Shown: in pieces, positions 26,166 through 38,300 of the stretch
Layout: the number at the start of each line of letters is the position of its first letter
How positions within the stretch are numbered: position 1 is the stretch's first letter
From: CALKJU01 sp046349355
GTDB lineage: Bacteria; Pseudomonadota; Alphaproteobacteria; Geminicoccales; Geminicoccaceae
Length of the DNA stretch: 64,000 bases
Reading direction: 5' to 3'
Assembly (NCBI GenBank): GCA_046349355.1
Contig: JAXMCM010000019.1
Coordinates: 124,001-188,000 of the forward strand
Position numbers and translations under genes: made by a program
The notes under the pieces: generated by a model
Databases searched by the model: none
Told to the model about the DNA's origin: nothing
What the model saw: the letters and a program-made list of their open reading frames with translations, nothing else

Positions 26166-27332
26166 TCAGAGGACGAGGTCGGCCTTGACGAGGTCGAGCT
26201 GGGTCTGGATCAGGATCTCCAGCTCGGCCGCGCTGTCACTGTCGGTGCTCGCCTGGACGAGGGTCGCGTCGCCTACCTGAGCATAGCGGACCTGCCCGGC
26301 GCCGTTGAAGGTGAGCGATCCGCGGAAGACGAACGCCTGGTTGCCCGAGACACCGGTGTTGGCGTCGATCGCTGACAGGTCGAGGCGGTCGAGCTCGTCG
26401 TGGAAGAAGTCCTCGATGATGTCGCGGCTGCCGGCTCCCGGTCCGCTCTCGGCGGTCGTGGCGAAGACGAAGCGGTCGGCACCGCTGTTGCCGGCGAAGC
26501 GGTCGAGGCCGAGGCCGCCCGCCAGCCGGTCGTCGCCGGACGAGCCCAGCACGCTGTCATTGCCGTTGCCTCCGACCAGCGAGTCGTCGCCGGCATTGCC
26601 GTAGAGCGTGTCGTTGCCGCCGGTGCCGAACAGGCGGGCATCATCCTCGCCGGCGATGAGCTCGTCGGCCCGGCTGCTGCCGCTGATTTCCTCGAAGTTG
26701 GCGATGACGCCGGACACGACGGTACCGGAGATGATGCCGGTCTCGAGGTCGACGGTGACGCCGGCGCTGAGGCTGGCGAAGGTGAGATGGTCGAAGCCGT
26801 TACCGCCATCGAGCGACCCGGTGCCCGTGCCGCCGTCGATGCGGTCGTCGCCCTCGTAGCCGAGCAGCGTGTCGTTGCCGGCACCACCGGCCAGCGAATC
26901 GTTGCCGCCAAGCCCGACGAGCAGGTTGTCCGCGCTGCTGCCGACAAGGCGGTCGTTGACGGGACCGCCAACGACGTTCTCGACGTCGATGAGCCGGTCG
27001 TTGCCGCCGCCGCCACCGGTCAGCGTGCCGAGGCCGAGATCGGCGACGATGGCAGCGGCGGACGGTGAAACGAGGTAAACGGTATCGGAGCCGCCCCCGC
27101 CGTCGACCGTGTCGTTGCCCAGTCCAGGGGCGAGCAGGTCGTTGCCCGAGCCGCCGTACAGCGTGTCGGCGTTCTCGTCGCCCAGCAGGAAGTCGTTGCC
27201 GCTTCCGCCGTAGAGCGTGTCGTTGCCGGCATCCCCGATCAGCCCGTCGCCGCCGCCGAGGCCGGTGAGCGTGTCCGCCCCGGTCGTCCCGTTCAGCGTG
27301 TTGTCGCCGCCGTCGCCCGTCCTTGCCACCAT
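26166..27332 (-). CDS. RTX calcium-binding protein with C-terminal type I secretion domain (388 aa)
   Basis: A 388-aa protein dominated by RTX nonapeptides of the GGxGxDxLx type at residues about 8-80, 95-165 and 215-285 (for example DTLYGGSGNDFLLGDENAD). These bind calcium and fold as beta-rolls outside the cell. The end (about 285-388: DRFVFATTAE ... DIIEDFFHDELDRLDLSAID) is a serralysin-type C-terminal domain that carries the type I secretion signal, finishing LVKADLVL. No enzymatic domain is evident. A GGAGAG site precedes the ATG. It is followed upstream by the 2052-aa RTX gene in the same orientation. Confidence 0.86.
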   Translation of the reverse strand: MVARTGDGGDNTLNGTTGADTLTGLGGGDGLIGDAGNDTLYGGSGNDFLLGDENADTLYGGSGNDLLAPGLGNDTVDGGGGSDTVYLVSPSAAAIVADLGLGTLTGGGGGNDRLIDVENVVGGPVNDRLVGSSADNLLVGLGGNDSLAGGAGNDTLLGYEGDDRIDGGTGTGSLDGGNGFDHLTFASLSAGVTVDLETGIISGTVVSGVIANFEEISGSSRADELIAGEDDARLFGTGGNDTLYGNAGDDSLVGGNGNDSVLGSSGDDRLAGGLGLDRFAGNSGADRFVFATTAESGPGAGSRDIIEDFFHDELDRLDLSAIDANTGVSGNQAFVFRGSLTFNGAGQVRYAQVGDATLVQASTDSDSAAELEILIQTQLDLVKADLVL

Positions 27333-27410
27333 CGGCGCTCTCCCGATCGGGCGCCACCGGCACCCCGGGCGTGAAGCCTGCGGTCGTTGGTCCGGGCGGT
27401 CAAGTCCGGG

Positions 27411-30400
27411 CTAGAGCAGGAAGTCGGCAGCGCTCAGGCTCGTGACACCCTGGACGATGATCCAGCCCTCCACGCTGGACGTTTGGAAGTTGGTGTTCAT
27501 TTCGATCAGCAGGCTTCCATCGCCCGAAGTCGACCACCGCAGCTGACCTGCCACGCCGGCAGTAAACTGAGCATTGCCGATGAAGGTGAAGGCCTGATTG
27601 TCACCACCCGAGATCGCGTCGATCTGACTGACGTCGATGACGTCGCCCGCGGAGAAGTCGGCGACGAGATCGCCGGCGCCGCCATCCTGCCCAGGACCGT
27701 AGCGGAAATAGAAGATGTCCGCGCCGCTCCCGCCATAGAGGGTATCGGCGTTGGCGTCGCCGCTCAGCGTATCGCTGCCTTCGCCGCCGAAGACCTTGTC
27801 GTCGCCACCACCTCCGAACAGACCGTCATCGCCGCTGCCACCGTAGGCATTGTCGGAATGGATGGAGTCGTTGCCGTCACCGCCCCACACGGTGTCGGTG
27901 CCGTACTCGCCCCGGATGAAGTCGTTGCCGATTCCACCGTCGATCGTGTCGTTCCCGGCACGACCGAACATGGTGTCATCGCCCGCCCCGCCGAAGAGGG
28001 TATCGCTCTCGACGATCGCGGTCGTCGTATCCTCGTTGGCCGACAGCCAGTCATTGCCAACGCCGCCGGTGAGCACATCGCGACCGTCGCCACCCTCGAT
28101 CGTGTCGTCCCCGGTCCCGCCTGTCACCGTATCGTTGCCGGCGAGCGCGTTGATGTAGCTCGACTTCGTGGCAGTGCTCGCCAGGGTCAGCAGATCGTTG
28201 CCGGCAGACGTCGTCACCCCTTCCACGCTGACGGTACCGGTGGCCGTGTCCTCGCCATCGGACAGGGTGTAGGTGAAGGAGCCGCCGGCACTGTTCGCGA
28301 CGATGGAGATCACCCCGCCGGCGAGGGTGACGGTGATCCCGCTCCCGGCCGTCACGCCGGTGATCGACAGCGTGGCGCCGGATCCGGCGGAGTCGTTGGC
28401 CAGCAGTTCCGTCACGGGTACCGCCAGCGCGGTGCCGCGTGACACGATCAGCTGATCGGCGCCTGCCGTCGGCGTCGGGCCGGACGCGGCGACATCGATC
28501 GTGAAGGTGCGCTCGGCGAAGAGCCCGTCCGGATCGGTGGCGCGAACGACGATGTCGTGCTCGGCGCCACCGGACAGCTGGGCCCCGCTCTTCACCGTGA
28601 CCACGCCGGTTGCGGCGTTGATCACGAACCGGCCCCCGGCATCGTCGGCGAGGCTGTAGGTGACGCTGTCGCCGTCCGGGTCGGTGCTGCGCGCCGTGAT
28701 ACCGACGGCGGTGCCCGCCGGCGCGCCGGCATTGACGCGGTTGACCGTCGCATCGCCGTCGCTGACCGAGCCGGGCGGGCGGTTCGGGTCCGGAACATCG
28801 GTGACGGCGATCGTGTAGGCGCGCTCCGCATAGAGCCCGTCCGGATCGCTTGCCCGCACCATGATCGTGTGGCTCGTTGCCTGGCCGAAGTCGAGCAGGC
28901 TGCCGTTCTTCACCGTCACGACGCCGGTCGTCGCATTGATGGCGAAACGGCCGCCGGCATCGTCGCTCAGGCTGTAGGTGAGACTGTCACCATCGGGATC
29001 GGTGCTCCGGGCCGTGATGCCGACGGCCGTCCCGTTGGCCGCCTGCTCGGCGACGCTGTTGCCGCCGGCGTTGGCGTCGGCAATCGCGCCGGGGGCCCGG
29101 TTCGGATCGGGAACATCGGTGACGGCGACGGTGAAATCGCGCTCGACGAAGAGACCGTCAGGGTCGCTTGCGCGCACGGTGATGCCGTGGCTCGTCGCCT
29201 GGCCATAGTCGAGCAGGGCGCCGTTCTTGACCGTCACGACACCGGTCGTCGCGTTGATCGCGAAGCGGCCGCCGGCATCGTCCGTCAGGCTGTAGGTGAC
29301 GCTATCGCCGTCGGGATCGATGCTGCGCGCGGTGATGCCGACCACGGTGCCGGCACCGGACTTCTCCGCCACGCTGTTGGCCACGGCACTGGCGTCGGAG
29401 ACCGCGCCTGGAGCCCGGTTCGGGTCCGGCACGTCGGTGACGGCGATGGTGTAGTCGCGCTCGACGAAGAGACCGTCCGGATCCGAGGCCCGCACCGTGA
29501 TGGTGTGACTCTTGGCTGCGGCGTAGTCGAGCAGGCTCCCGTTCTTCACCGTCACCACGCCTGTCGAGGCGTTGATGGCGAAGCGGCCGCCGGCATCGTC
29601 CGAGAGGCTGAAGCTGATCTTGTCACCGTCGGGATCGACGGAGCGCGCGGTGATGCCGACCGTGGTTCCGTTGGCCGACTGCTCCTCGACCCGATCCGTC
29701 GCGTTGCTGGCGTCGGAGATCGCGCCTGGGGCTCGATTGGCCGTGTTGGCATAGGTGCCGTCGAGAAAGCGCAGCCACTCGACGTCGACCAGGCGAGCGG
29801 TTCCGTCATCGCCGACGCCGCCCGGGAACAGGTCGACGACCGTGACGATGCCGGAGCCGAGGCCGGTAATCTGGTAGTTCTCGCGGTTGCCCGTGAACAC
29901 GGCCGTGTCGGACCCGGCGCCACCATCGAGCGTGTCGGCGCCGCTGCCGCCGGAAAGGAAATCGTTCCCCGCCCCGCCGTACACCGTGTCCGTGCCGGTG
30001 TCGCCAAGCAGCGAGTCGTTGCCGTTCCCGCCGAAGAGGAGATCGTCCTCGCTCTTGCCGTCGAGCTTGTTGGCGCCGGCATTGCCGACGAGGGTGTTCG
30101 CGATGCTGTTGCCGGTCGCATCGATGCTGTCGGACCCGAGGAGCACGAGACCTTCGACCGAGCCGACCAGCGTGTAGCTGACCGTGGACCGCGCCACGTC
30201 CGTGCCGTCCCCGGAAGCCTCCACGATCTCGTCGTTGATGGTATCGACGAAGAACGTGTCGTTGCCGGAACCGCCTTCGAGCCGGTCCGCGGCCGTTCCG
30301 CCATCCAGGGTGTCATCCCCTGAACCGCCCGACAGGGTGTCCGAGGCGGCGTCGCCGTCGAGGCGATTGTCGCCCGCATTGCCGACCAGGACGTTCAGCA

Positions 30401-33400
30401 GCCGGTTGCCGGTACCGGACGCATTTCCGGAGCCGGTGATCTCGAGGTTCTCGATCGCGTCATCGAGGCTGACGCTGAGACCCGTCCGGATGGTGTCCGT
30501 GCCCTCGCCACTGGCTTCGATGACCACATCGCCGGCACTGTCGACGACGAAGACGTCGTCGCCCGACGCGCCGATCATGGTGTCGGCGCCGGAACCGCCA
30601 TCGACAAGGTCGTTTCCGGATCCTGCCGAGAGCCGGTCGCTGCTCGCCGCGCCGGAAAGCTCGTCGTTGCCGCTGCCGCCGAAGAAGCTGTCGGCACCCG
30701 TGCTACCGACGATCTCGTCATCGCCCCCGAGTCCGTCGACGAAGCTGGGCAGCGAGGCGGTGCTCGCGACCTCCAGCCGATCATCGCCAGACGTCGTCGC
30801 CGTGCCGGTGATCGTCACGCTGGCCGTGGAAGTCCGGCTGCCATCGCTCAGCGTGTAGGCAAAGGTGGCCGTCGCCCCCGTCACCTCGACACGGATCACA
30901 TCGCCGTCGAGCAAAGCCCGGCAGCCGCTCTGGCCCGAGACCGCGGTGATGTTGAGCCGATCACCCTGCGGATCGGTGTCGTTGGCGACGAGAAGGCTCG
31001 TCGGGATAGCGAACTCTGTCGCACGCGACATGAGGATCCGGTCGGCATTCGCGACCGGGGCATTGCCGTCGGTGACGACGCCGATCTGGAACGTCTCTTC
31101 CACCTCGAGGCCGTCGGGGTCCTCGGCCACGACGGTGATGCTGTGGGTCTGGCCGGCGGTCAGCAGCGCGCCGTTCTTGACCGTGACCACGCCCGTCGAG
31201 GCATTGATGGCGAAGCGACCGCCGGCGTCCTCGCTGAGGCTGTAGGTGACGCTGTCACCGTCGGGATCGTTGCTGCGGGCAGTGATGCCGACCGTGCTGC
31301 CATTGGCGGCGGCCTCGAACACCCGGTTCGCGGCCGCGTTGGTGTCGCCGATCGCACCCGGAGCCCGATTGATGTCACTCGAGATCGTGCCGTCGCGAAA
31401 GCGCAGCAACTCGACGTTGACGAGGCGGGCGGTACCGTCGTCTCCGACCCCTGTCGCCAGGAGGTCGACCACGCTGACGACCCCGTTGCCGAGGTTGGTC
31501 AGACGATAGTTCGCTAGGTTGCCGGTGAATTCGGCGATGTCGGTGCCGGCGCCACCATCGATGGTGTCGGCGCCGCTGCCACCGCTCAGCACATCGTTGC
31601 CGGCGCCGCCGAACAGGCTGTCCGAGCCGGCTGCGCCCTCGACCGAATCGGCGCCGTCGCCGCCGGAGACGACATCGTCCCCGCTGCTTCCGTCGAGCAG
31701 GTTCGCCCCGTCGTTGCCGGTCAGCGTATTCGCGAGACTGGTACCGCTGCCGCGAAGATCTTCGCTTCCCGTCAGGACCAGCGACTCGATCCCGCCGACC
31801 AGGTCGAACGACGCCGAGCTGCGGACGGTATCGAAGCCCTCGTCGATTGCCTCGACGACGACATCGTTGATGGTGTCGACGACATAGAGGTCGTTGCCGG
31901 TTCCGCCGACGAGGCGGTCGACGGCCGTCCCACCGATGAGGACGTCGTTGCCGCCTTCGCCCTCGAGGGTGTCCGAACCGTTGCTGCCGTCGAGCCGGTT
32001 GTCACCGGCGTTGCCAACCAGCGAGTTCTCGAACCTGTTGCCCGTGCCGTCGAGGTCGCCGCCGCCGGAAAGGACCAGGACCTCGAGGTCTTCGCTCAAC
32101 TCGAAATTGACGAAGGAGCGGATGGTATCGGTCCCGCCGTCCGCGGCTTCGATGATGCGGTCGGAAGCCGAGTCGACGATGTAGAAGTCGTTGCCGGTGC
32201 CGCCGTCCAGCACATCGGCGCCGGCGGCACCATCGAGGGTGTCGTCGCCCTCACCCCCGGTGAGGCCGTTGGCTCCGGACGAACCGCGGAGGATGTCGTC
32301 GAGTGCCGAGCCCGTGACGTTGGCGATACCGGAGAGCGAGTCACCGGCGGCGTCGCCGCCCGCCCCCGTCCCGTCGGCCAGGTCGATGACGACGCGTGCC
32401 GCCGAGACCACGTAGACGGCGGTGTCGTCCCCATTGCCGATCAGCCTGTCGGCGTCGGCTCCGCCCGAAAGCGCGTCGTCTCCGATGCCGCCGCGCAACG
32501 TGTCGGCGCCGCTGCCACCGAACAGGAGGTCGACCGCGGCACCGGCGTTGGCCGGCCCGTCGGCCGCCAAGATGTCGTCGCCATTCCCCCCGAAGAGGGT
32601 ATCCCGGCCGTCGCCGCCGGCGAGGTCGTCATCGTCGTCACCGCCGAAGAGCGAGTCGTTGCCGGCACTGCCGTCGATCGAGTCGTCGCCGACATCACCG
32701 CTGGCCTGGTCTTCGCCGCTGCCACCGGTCAGCGTGTCGTTGCCGGCGTCACCCGCCAACAGGTCGTCGTCGGCGTCACCCGCCAGCTGGTCGTCGCCGT
32801 TTCCGCCGGCGAGGCTGTCGGAGCCGGCTCCACCGCCAAGGGAGTCATCGCCCTCGTCGCCAGCAAGCAGATCGTCGCCAACGCCGCCGGTGGCACTGTC
32901 GGCGCCGTTGCCGCCGGCAAGGGTGTCGTCCCCGCCAGCCCCGTCGAGCGTGTCGCCGCCGTCGAGGCCGGCGATGCGATTGTCGGCGTCGTCGCCGGCC
33001 ACCTCGTCCTCGGCCGACGAACCGATGACATCGCGGATCCCCGTGAGGCTGTCCCCGGCACCATCGCCGCCACTGGCGATGCCGGCGGCAAGGTCGATGG
33101 CCACGCCGACGCGCGATGGAGCGTAGCTTGCTAGATCATCGCCATCACCGACCAGTTTGTCAGCGCCGGCGCCGCCGATCAGCAGGTCGACGCCGCTGCC
33201 GGCAAACAGCGAATCGGCACCGTTACCGCCAAACAGGAAGTCGTTGCCCTCTCCGCCGTAGAGGACGTCGACGACCTCGCCGCCATACACAAGGTCGTTG
33301 CCGCTTCCTCCGAACACGAAATCGCTGTCGTTGCCGCCAAAGGCACGGTCATTGCCGTTTCCCGCGACAAGCTTGTCGTTCTCGTTGCCACCGAACAGCG

Positions 33401-33569
33401 TGTCGGAGGTCTCGCCACCGAACAGCAGGTCGGACTCGTCGCCGCCATAGAGGCGGTCGATGCCGACAAGGCCGTACAGCGTATCGTTGCCACCGCGACC
33501 GGCGAGGGTGTCGATGTTGCCCGACCCGCGCAATACCTCGCCACGATCTGTCCCGTTGCCGACCGCCAT
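27411..33569 (-). CDS. Giant RTX protein with tandem cadherin-like repeats (2052 aa), putative adhesin
   Basis: A 2052-aa predicted surface or secreted protein. Order of parts: RTX block (about residues 10-470), RTX segments of the FYIVDSASDRIIEA..GTDTI type (four copies overall), a first cadherin-like repeat near 730 (NRAPGAIGDTNAAANRV), a tandem-95-like Ig domain, more RTX, then four near-identical cadherin-like repeats of about 105 aa at roughly 1276-1696 (NRAPGA.SDA.. DPDGDSVTYSLSDDAGGRFAIN), another Ig-like domain, and a C-terminal RTX block. The last 100 residues form a serralysin-type domain ending SLSAADFLL, a type I secretion signal. ATG 33569 is preferred to GTG 33626: sibling RTX proteins start this way and GGGGA lies just upstream. 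No signal peptide, as expected for type I export. Confidence 0.85.
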   Translation of the reverse strand: MAVGNGTDRGEVLRGSGNIDTLAGRGGNDTLYGLVGIDRLYGGDESDLLFGGETSDTLFGGNENDKLVAGNGNDRAFGGNDSDFVFGGSGNDLVYGGEVVDVLYGGEGNDFLFGGNGADSLFAGSGVDLLIGGAGADKLVGDGDDLASYAPSRVGVAIDLAAGIASGGDGAGDSLTGIRDVIGSSAEDEVAGDDADNRIAGLDGGDTLDGAGGDDTLAGGNGADSATGGVGDDLLAGDEGDDSLGGGAGSDSLAGGNGDDQLAGDADDDLLAGDAGNDTLTGGSGEDQASGDVGDDSIDGSAGNDSLFGGDDDDDLAGGDGRDTLFGGNGDDILAADGPANAGAAVDLLFGGSGADTLRGGIGDDALSGGADADRLIGNGDDTAVYVVSAARVVIDLADGTGAGGDAAGDSLSGIANVTGSALDDILRGSSGANGLTGGEGDDTLDGAAGADVLDGGTGNDFYIVDSASDRIIEAADGGTDTIRSFVNFELSEDLEVLVLSGGGDLDGTGNRFENSLVGNAGDNRLDGSNGSDTLEGEGGNDVLIGGTAVDRLVGGTGNDLYVVDTINDVVVEAIDEGFDTVRSSASFDLVGGIESLVLTGSEDLRGSGTSLANTLTGNDGANLLDGSSGDDVVSGGDGADSVEGAAGSDSLFGGAGNDVLSGGSGADTIDGGAGTDIAEFTGNLANYRLTNLGNGVVSVVDLLATGVGDDGTARLVNVELLRFRDGTISSDINRAPGAIGDTNAAANRVFEAAANGSTVGITARSNDPDGDSVTYSLSEDAGGRFAINASTGVVTVKNGALLTAGQTHSITVVAEDPDGLEVEETFQIGVVTDGNAPVANADRILMSRATEFAIPTSLLVANDTDPQGDRLNITAVSGQSGCRALLDGDVIRVEVTGATATFAYTLSDGSRTSTASVTITGTATTSGDDRLEVASTASLPSFVDGLGGDDEIVGSTGADSFFGGSGNDELSGAASSDRLSAGSGNDLVDGGSGADTMIGASGDDVFVVDSAGDVVIEASGEGTDTIRTGLSVSLDDAIENLEITGSGNASGTGNRLLNVLVGNAGDNRLDGDAASDTLSGGSGDDTLDGGTAADRLEGGSGNDTFFVDTINDEIVEASGDGTDVARSTVSYTLVGSVEGLVLLGSDSIDATGNSIANTLVGNAGANKLDGKSEDDLLFGGNGNDSLLGDTGTDTVYGGAGNDFLSGGSGADTLDGGAGSDTAVFTGNRENYQITGLGSGIVTVVDLFPGGVGDDGTARLVDVEWLRFLDGTYANTANRAPGAISDASNATDRVEEQSANGTTVGITARSVDPDGDKISFSLSDDAGGRFAINASTGVVTVKNGSLLDYAAAKSHTITVRASDPDGLFVERDYTIAVTDVPDPNRAPGAVSDASAVANSVAEKSGAGTVVGITARSIDPDGDSVTYSLTDDAGGRFAINATTGVVTVKNGALLDYGQATSHGITVRASDPDGLFVERDFTVAVTDVPDPNRAPGAIADANAGGNSVAEQAANGTAVGITARSTDPDGDSLTYSLSDDAGGRFAINATTGVVTVKNGSLLDFGQATSHTIMVRASDPDGLYAERAYTIAVTDVPDPNRPPGSVSDGDATVNRVNAGAPAGTAVGITARSTDPDGDSVTYSLADDAGGRFVINAATGVVTVKSGAQLSGGAEHDIVVRATDPDGLFAERTFTIDVAASGPTPTAGADQLIVSRGTALAVPVTELLANDSAGSGATLSITGVTAGSGITVTLAGGVISIVANSAGGSFTYTLSDGEDTATGTVSVEGVTTSAGNDLLTLASTATKSSYINALAGNDTVTGGTGDDTIEGGDGRDVLTGGVGNDWLSANEDTTTAIVESDTLFGGAGDDTMFGRAGNDTIDGGIGNDFIRGEYGTDTVWGGDGNDSIHSDNAYGGSGDDGLFGGGGDDKVFGGEGSDTLSGDANADTLYGGSGADIFYFRYGPGQDGGAGDLVADFSAGDVIDVSQIDAISGGDNQAFTFIGNAQFTAGVAGQLRWSTSGDGSLLIEMNTNFQTSSVEGWIIVQGVTSLSAADFLL
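28480..29740. repeat. Four tandem ~315-bp DNA repeats encoding cadherin-like domains
   Basis: Within the giant minus-strand RTX gene, units begin near 29740, 29425, 29105 and 28790 (315-320 bp period). Each encodes NR(A/P)PG..SDA followed by ITARS.DPDGD and GGRFAIN(A/T)TGVVTVKNG. The protein units are nearly identical in their core, and the DNA words recur, so copy number could vary by recombination between strains. Confidence 0.75.
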
Positions 33570-33785
33570 TCCATCCCCATGCGTGCCAGCCGGCGACACC
33601 GGTAGAGTTGGTTCCTTTCGGGACACAACCGACCATTGAGTCAGGCGTCTGGATAATATCGCGATGGATGTCTAGCCCATCATCACCCCTGTGGCGAGCG
33701 CCCGCAGGCAACACAGGCCTTACAAGACGGCCATCTTCCGCGCCGCTAGAGTGTGCTGCCCAGGCCCCGGCCCCGGAACCTCGCC

Positions 33786-35160
<1,375 letters not shown>

Positions 35161-35165
<5 letters not shown>

Positions 35166-35193
35166 ATCTTGACCCGAGGTTTAGTTGAATCTT
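35161..35193. repeat. Direct repeat GTTGAATCTT, two copies 23 bp apart
   Basis: GTTGAATCTT occurs at 35161-35170, overlapping the sdaA stop codon, and at 35184-35193. The 23-bp period is about two helical turns. The pair lies about 110 bp ahead of the 1633-aa RTX gene in an AT-richer stretch and could be part of its control region. Only the repeat is observed; the role is open. Confidence 0.35.
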
Positions 35194-35212
35194 CTCCGTT
35201 AAGTAGAATTCG

Positions 35213-35224
35213 TTTGCGCGCAAA
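35213..35224. promoter_or_regulatory. CGCG-centred 12-bp palindrome upstream of the 1633-aa RTX gene
   Basis: TTTGCGCGCAAA is a perfect palindrome centred about 84 bp before the TTG start of the RTX gene. A similar palindrome, TTACGCGCGTAA (40292-40303), is centred about 79 bp before the start of the paralogous RTX gene at 40377. Matching position and centre suggest a shared regulator site, although CGCG is common in this genome. Confidence 0.35.
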
Positions 35225-35302
35225 TTCGCCGTAGGCGGTTGCTTTCCGAAGCGTAGCGGCTAGGCTGGTGTGAATTAGACACACCGCTTTGGAGTTCCCC
35301 CC

Positions 35303-38300
35303 TTGGCCACCCTCACCGGAACCTCGGCCGCCAACACGTTGGTCGGGGGCACCGCCAACGACGTCCTGTTCGGCCGCGGCGGCAACGACACCCTGACCGG
35401 GGGCAACGGCAGCGACAGCCTGCTCGGCGAGGACGGCAACGACAGCCTGTTCGGCGGCAACGGCGCCGACCGGCTGTTCGGGGGCGCCGGCAACGACAGC
35501 CTGGCCGCCGGCAACGGAAATGACAGTCTGGAGGGCGGGGCGGGCAACGACAGCCTCGATGGCGGTCTCGGCAACGACACGCTGCTCGGGCAGGACGGCA
35601 GCGACCGGCTGCAGGGCGGCAACGGCAACGACAACATCCTCGCCGGCAACGCCGCCGATACGGTGTTCGCCAGCGACGGCAACGACCGGATCGATGGCGG
35701 CGCCGGCAACGACAGCCTGAGCGGTGGCGACAGCGCCGACACGATCACCGGCGGGACCGGCAACGACAGCATCGACGGCGGCGCCGGCAATGACGTGCTG
35801 GTGCTGGCCGGCAACCGCAGCACCTACACCGTCACCGACCTCGGCGGCGGCGTCTTCCGCATCGTCGACGGCAACACGACCGCCGACGGCAATGACGGCA
35901 GCGACCGCTTCGCCGGCATCGAGACGGTGCGCTTCAAGGACCAGACGGTCGCCGTCGGCAGCCTCGTCGGCGGCAACGGCGCCCCGGTCGCGGTCGACGA
36001 CACCCTGACCGTCGCCACCGAGGACGACCCGCCGCTGGGCATCGCCTTCGCCGACCTCTTGGCCAACGACCGCGACCCGAACAACGACACGCTGACCATC
36101 ACCGCGGTCGGCAACGCGGTCGGCGGCACCGTCAGCATCGTCGGCGGCCAGATCGTCTTCGACACCACCGACGACTTCTTCGGCACCGCCGCCTTCGACT
36201 ACACGGTGAGCGACGGCAAGGGCGGCACCGATGTCGGCCGCGTCAGCTACCAGGTCGATCCGGTCGAGGACACGCCGGTCGCGCTCGACGACGTGCTGAC
36301 GGGGCAGGCCGAGGGGGCGGCACCGCGCACCATCACCTTCGCGGCACTGCTCGCCAACGACAGCGACGCCGACAGCGACCCGCTCGACGTCTTCTTCGTC
36401 AACAGCATCGACGGCGGCACCGCCGAGATCGTCGACGGCAAGGTCGTCTTCACCGCCGACCCGGACTTCGCCGGCACGGCCAAGTTCCAGTACGGCGTGC
36501 TCGATCCGCAAGGCAACGCCGCGGTCGCCTACGCGACCTTCGCGATCACGCCCGTCAACGACGATCCGGCCGCCGACGACGACGTGCTGGCGCCCCAGGA
36601 CGAGGATGCGGCCCCCCGCGAGATCGCCGTGGCGGCCCTGCTCGACAACGACCGCGATGCCGACAACGACCCGCTGGACATCACCGCGGTCGGCAACGCC
36701 ACCGGCGGCACGGTGCGGCTCGAGGACGGCAAGGTCGTCTTCACCGCCACCGCCAACTTCAACGGCACCGCCGGCTTCGACTACACCGTCAGCGACGGCA
36801 ACGGCGGCACCGACACGGCCAGCGTCAGCTTCAACGTCGTCGCCCAGCCGGACAACCCGGTCGCCGCCGCCGACACCATCGCCGACATCGACGAGGATTC
36901 CGGCGCCACCACCATCGCCGCCGAGGACCTGCTGGCCAACGACCAGGACCCGGACAACGGCACGCTGACCATCTACGGCGTCAACAGCGGGACGGGCGGC
37001 TTCGTCAGCCTGGTCGACGGCGATGTCGTCTTCACGCCCTCGACCAACTACAGCGGCCCGGCCGAGTTCACCTACTTCATCAGGAACGAGTCCTTCTACA
37101 CCGCGAGCGCCACCGTCACCTTCACGGTGACGTCCGTCAACGACGCGCCGGTCGCCGTCGACTACAATGGCGGTCCCCAGGCGGAGAACGCGGCTCCGCG
37201 CAGCTTCGGCTTCGCCGAGCTGATCGGCACCGCCTTCGACATCGAGGGCGACCCGCTGACCGTCAGTGCCGTCGGCAACGCCGCCGGCGGCAGCGTCGCC
37301 ATCGTCGACGGCGAGGTGGTGTTCACCGCCACCGCCAACTTCAGCGGCACCGCCGGCTTCGACTTCACGGTCAGCGACGGCAACGGCGGCACCGACGTCG
37401 CCCGCGCCTCGTTCACGATCACGGACACCGCCGACGATCCCGTGGCCGGGGACGACAGCCTCGCCGCCGTCGCCGAGGATTCCGGCGACCGCATCATCGC
37501 CGCGGCGACGCTGCTCGACAACGACAGCGACCCGGACGGGCAGACGCCGTTCATCACCGACGTCGGCAGCGCTGTCGGCGGCACGGCACTCCTCGTCGGC
37601 ACCGACGTCCGCTTCGTCCTCGCCGAGAACTTCAACGGCGAGGCGAGCTTCGTCTACACTATCGACGACGGCACCGGCCGGACCGATACCGCCACGGTGC
37701 GCTTCGACGTCACCCCGGTGAACGACGCGCCGGTGGCGACCGATGACAGCCTCGCCGCCGTCGACGAGGACTCCGCCCCGCGCCAGGTCACCTTCGCCCA
37801 GCTGACCGGGAACGACAGCGACGCCGAGAGCGATCCGCTGACCGTCTCGGCCGTCGACAACGCCACGGGCGGCACCGTCGCCATCGCCGACGGCAAGGTC
37901 GTCTTCACGCTCGACGCCGATTTCAACGGCGAGGCCGGCTTCGACTACACCGTCAGCGACGGCAAGGGCGGCACCGACATCGGCCGCGCCAGCTTCACCG
38001 TGAACTCCGTCCCCGACCAGCCGGACGCCGCGGACGACACGCTCGACGCCCGTGACGAGGACTTCGGCTCGCGCACGATCTCCTTTGCCGAGCTCAAGGC
38101 CAACGACACCCACGGCGATGGCCGGCCGCTCACCCTGACCGCGGTGGGCGGCGCCGTCGGTGGCACCGTGGTCCTCGACGACGGCAAGATCATCTTCACC
38201 GCCGAGGACGACTTCAACGGCACCGCCTCGTTCGACTACACCATCGTCGACGATGCCGGCGGCTCGGACTCGGCCACCGTGTCGTTCGTGGTCGACCCGG

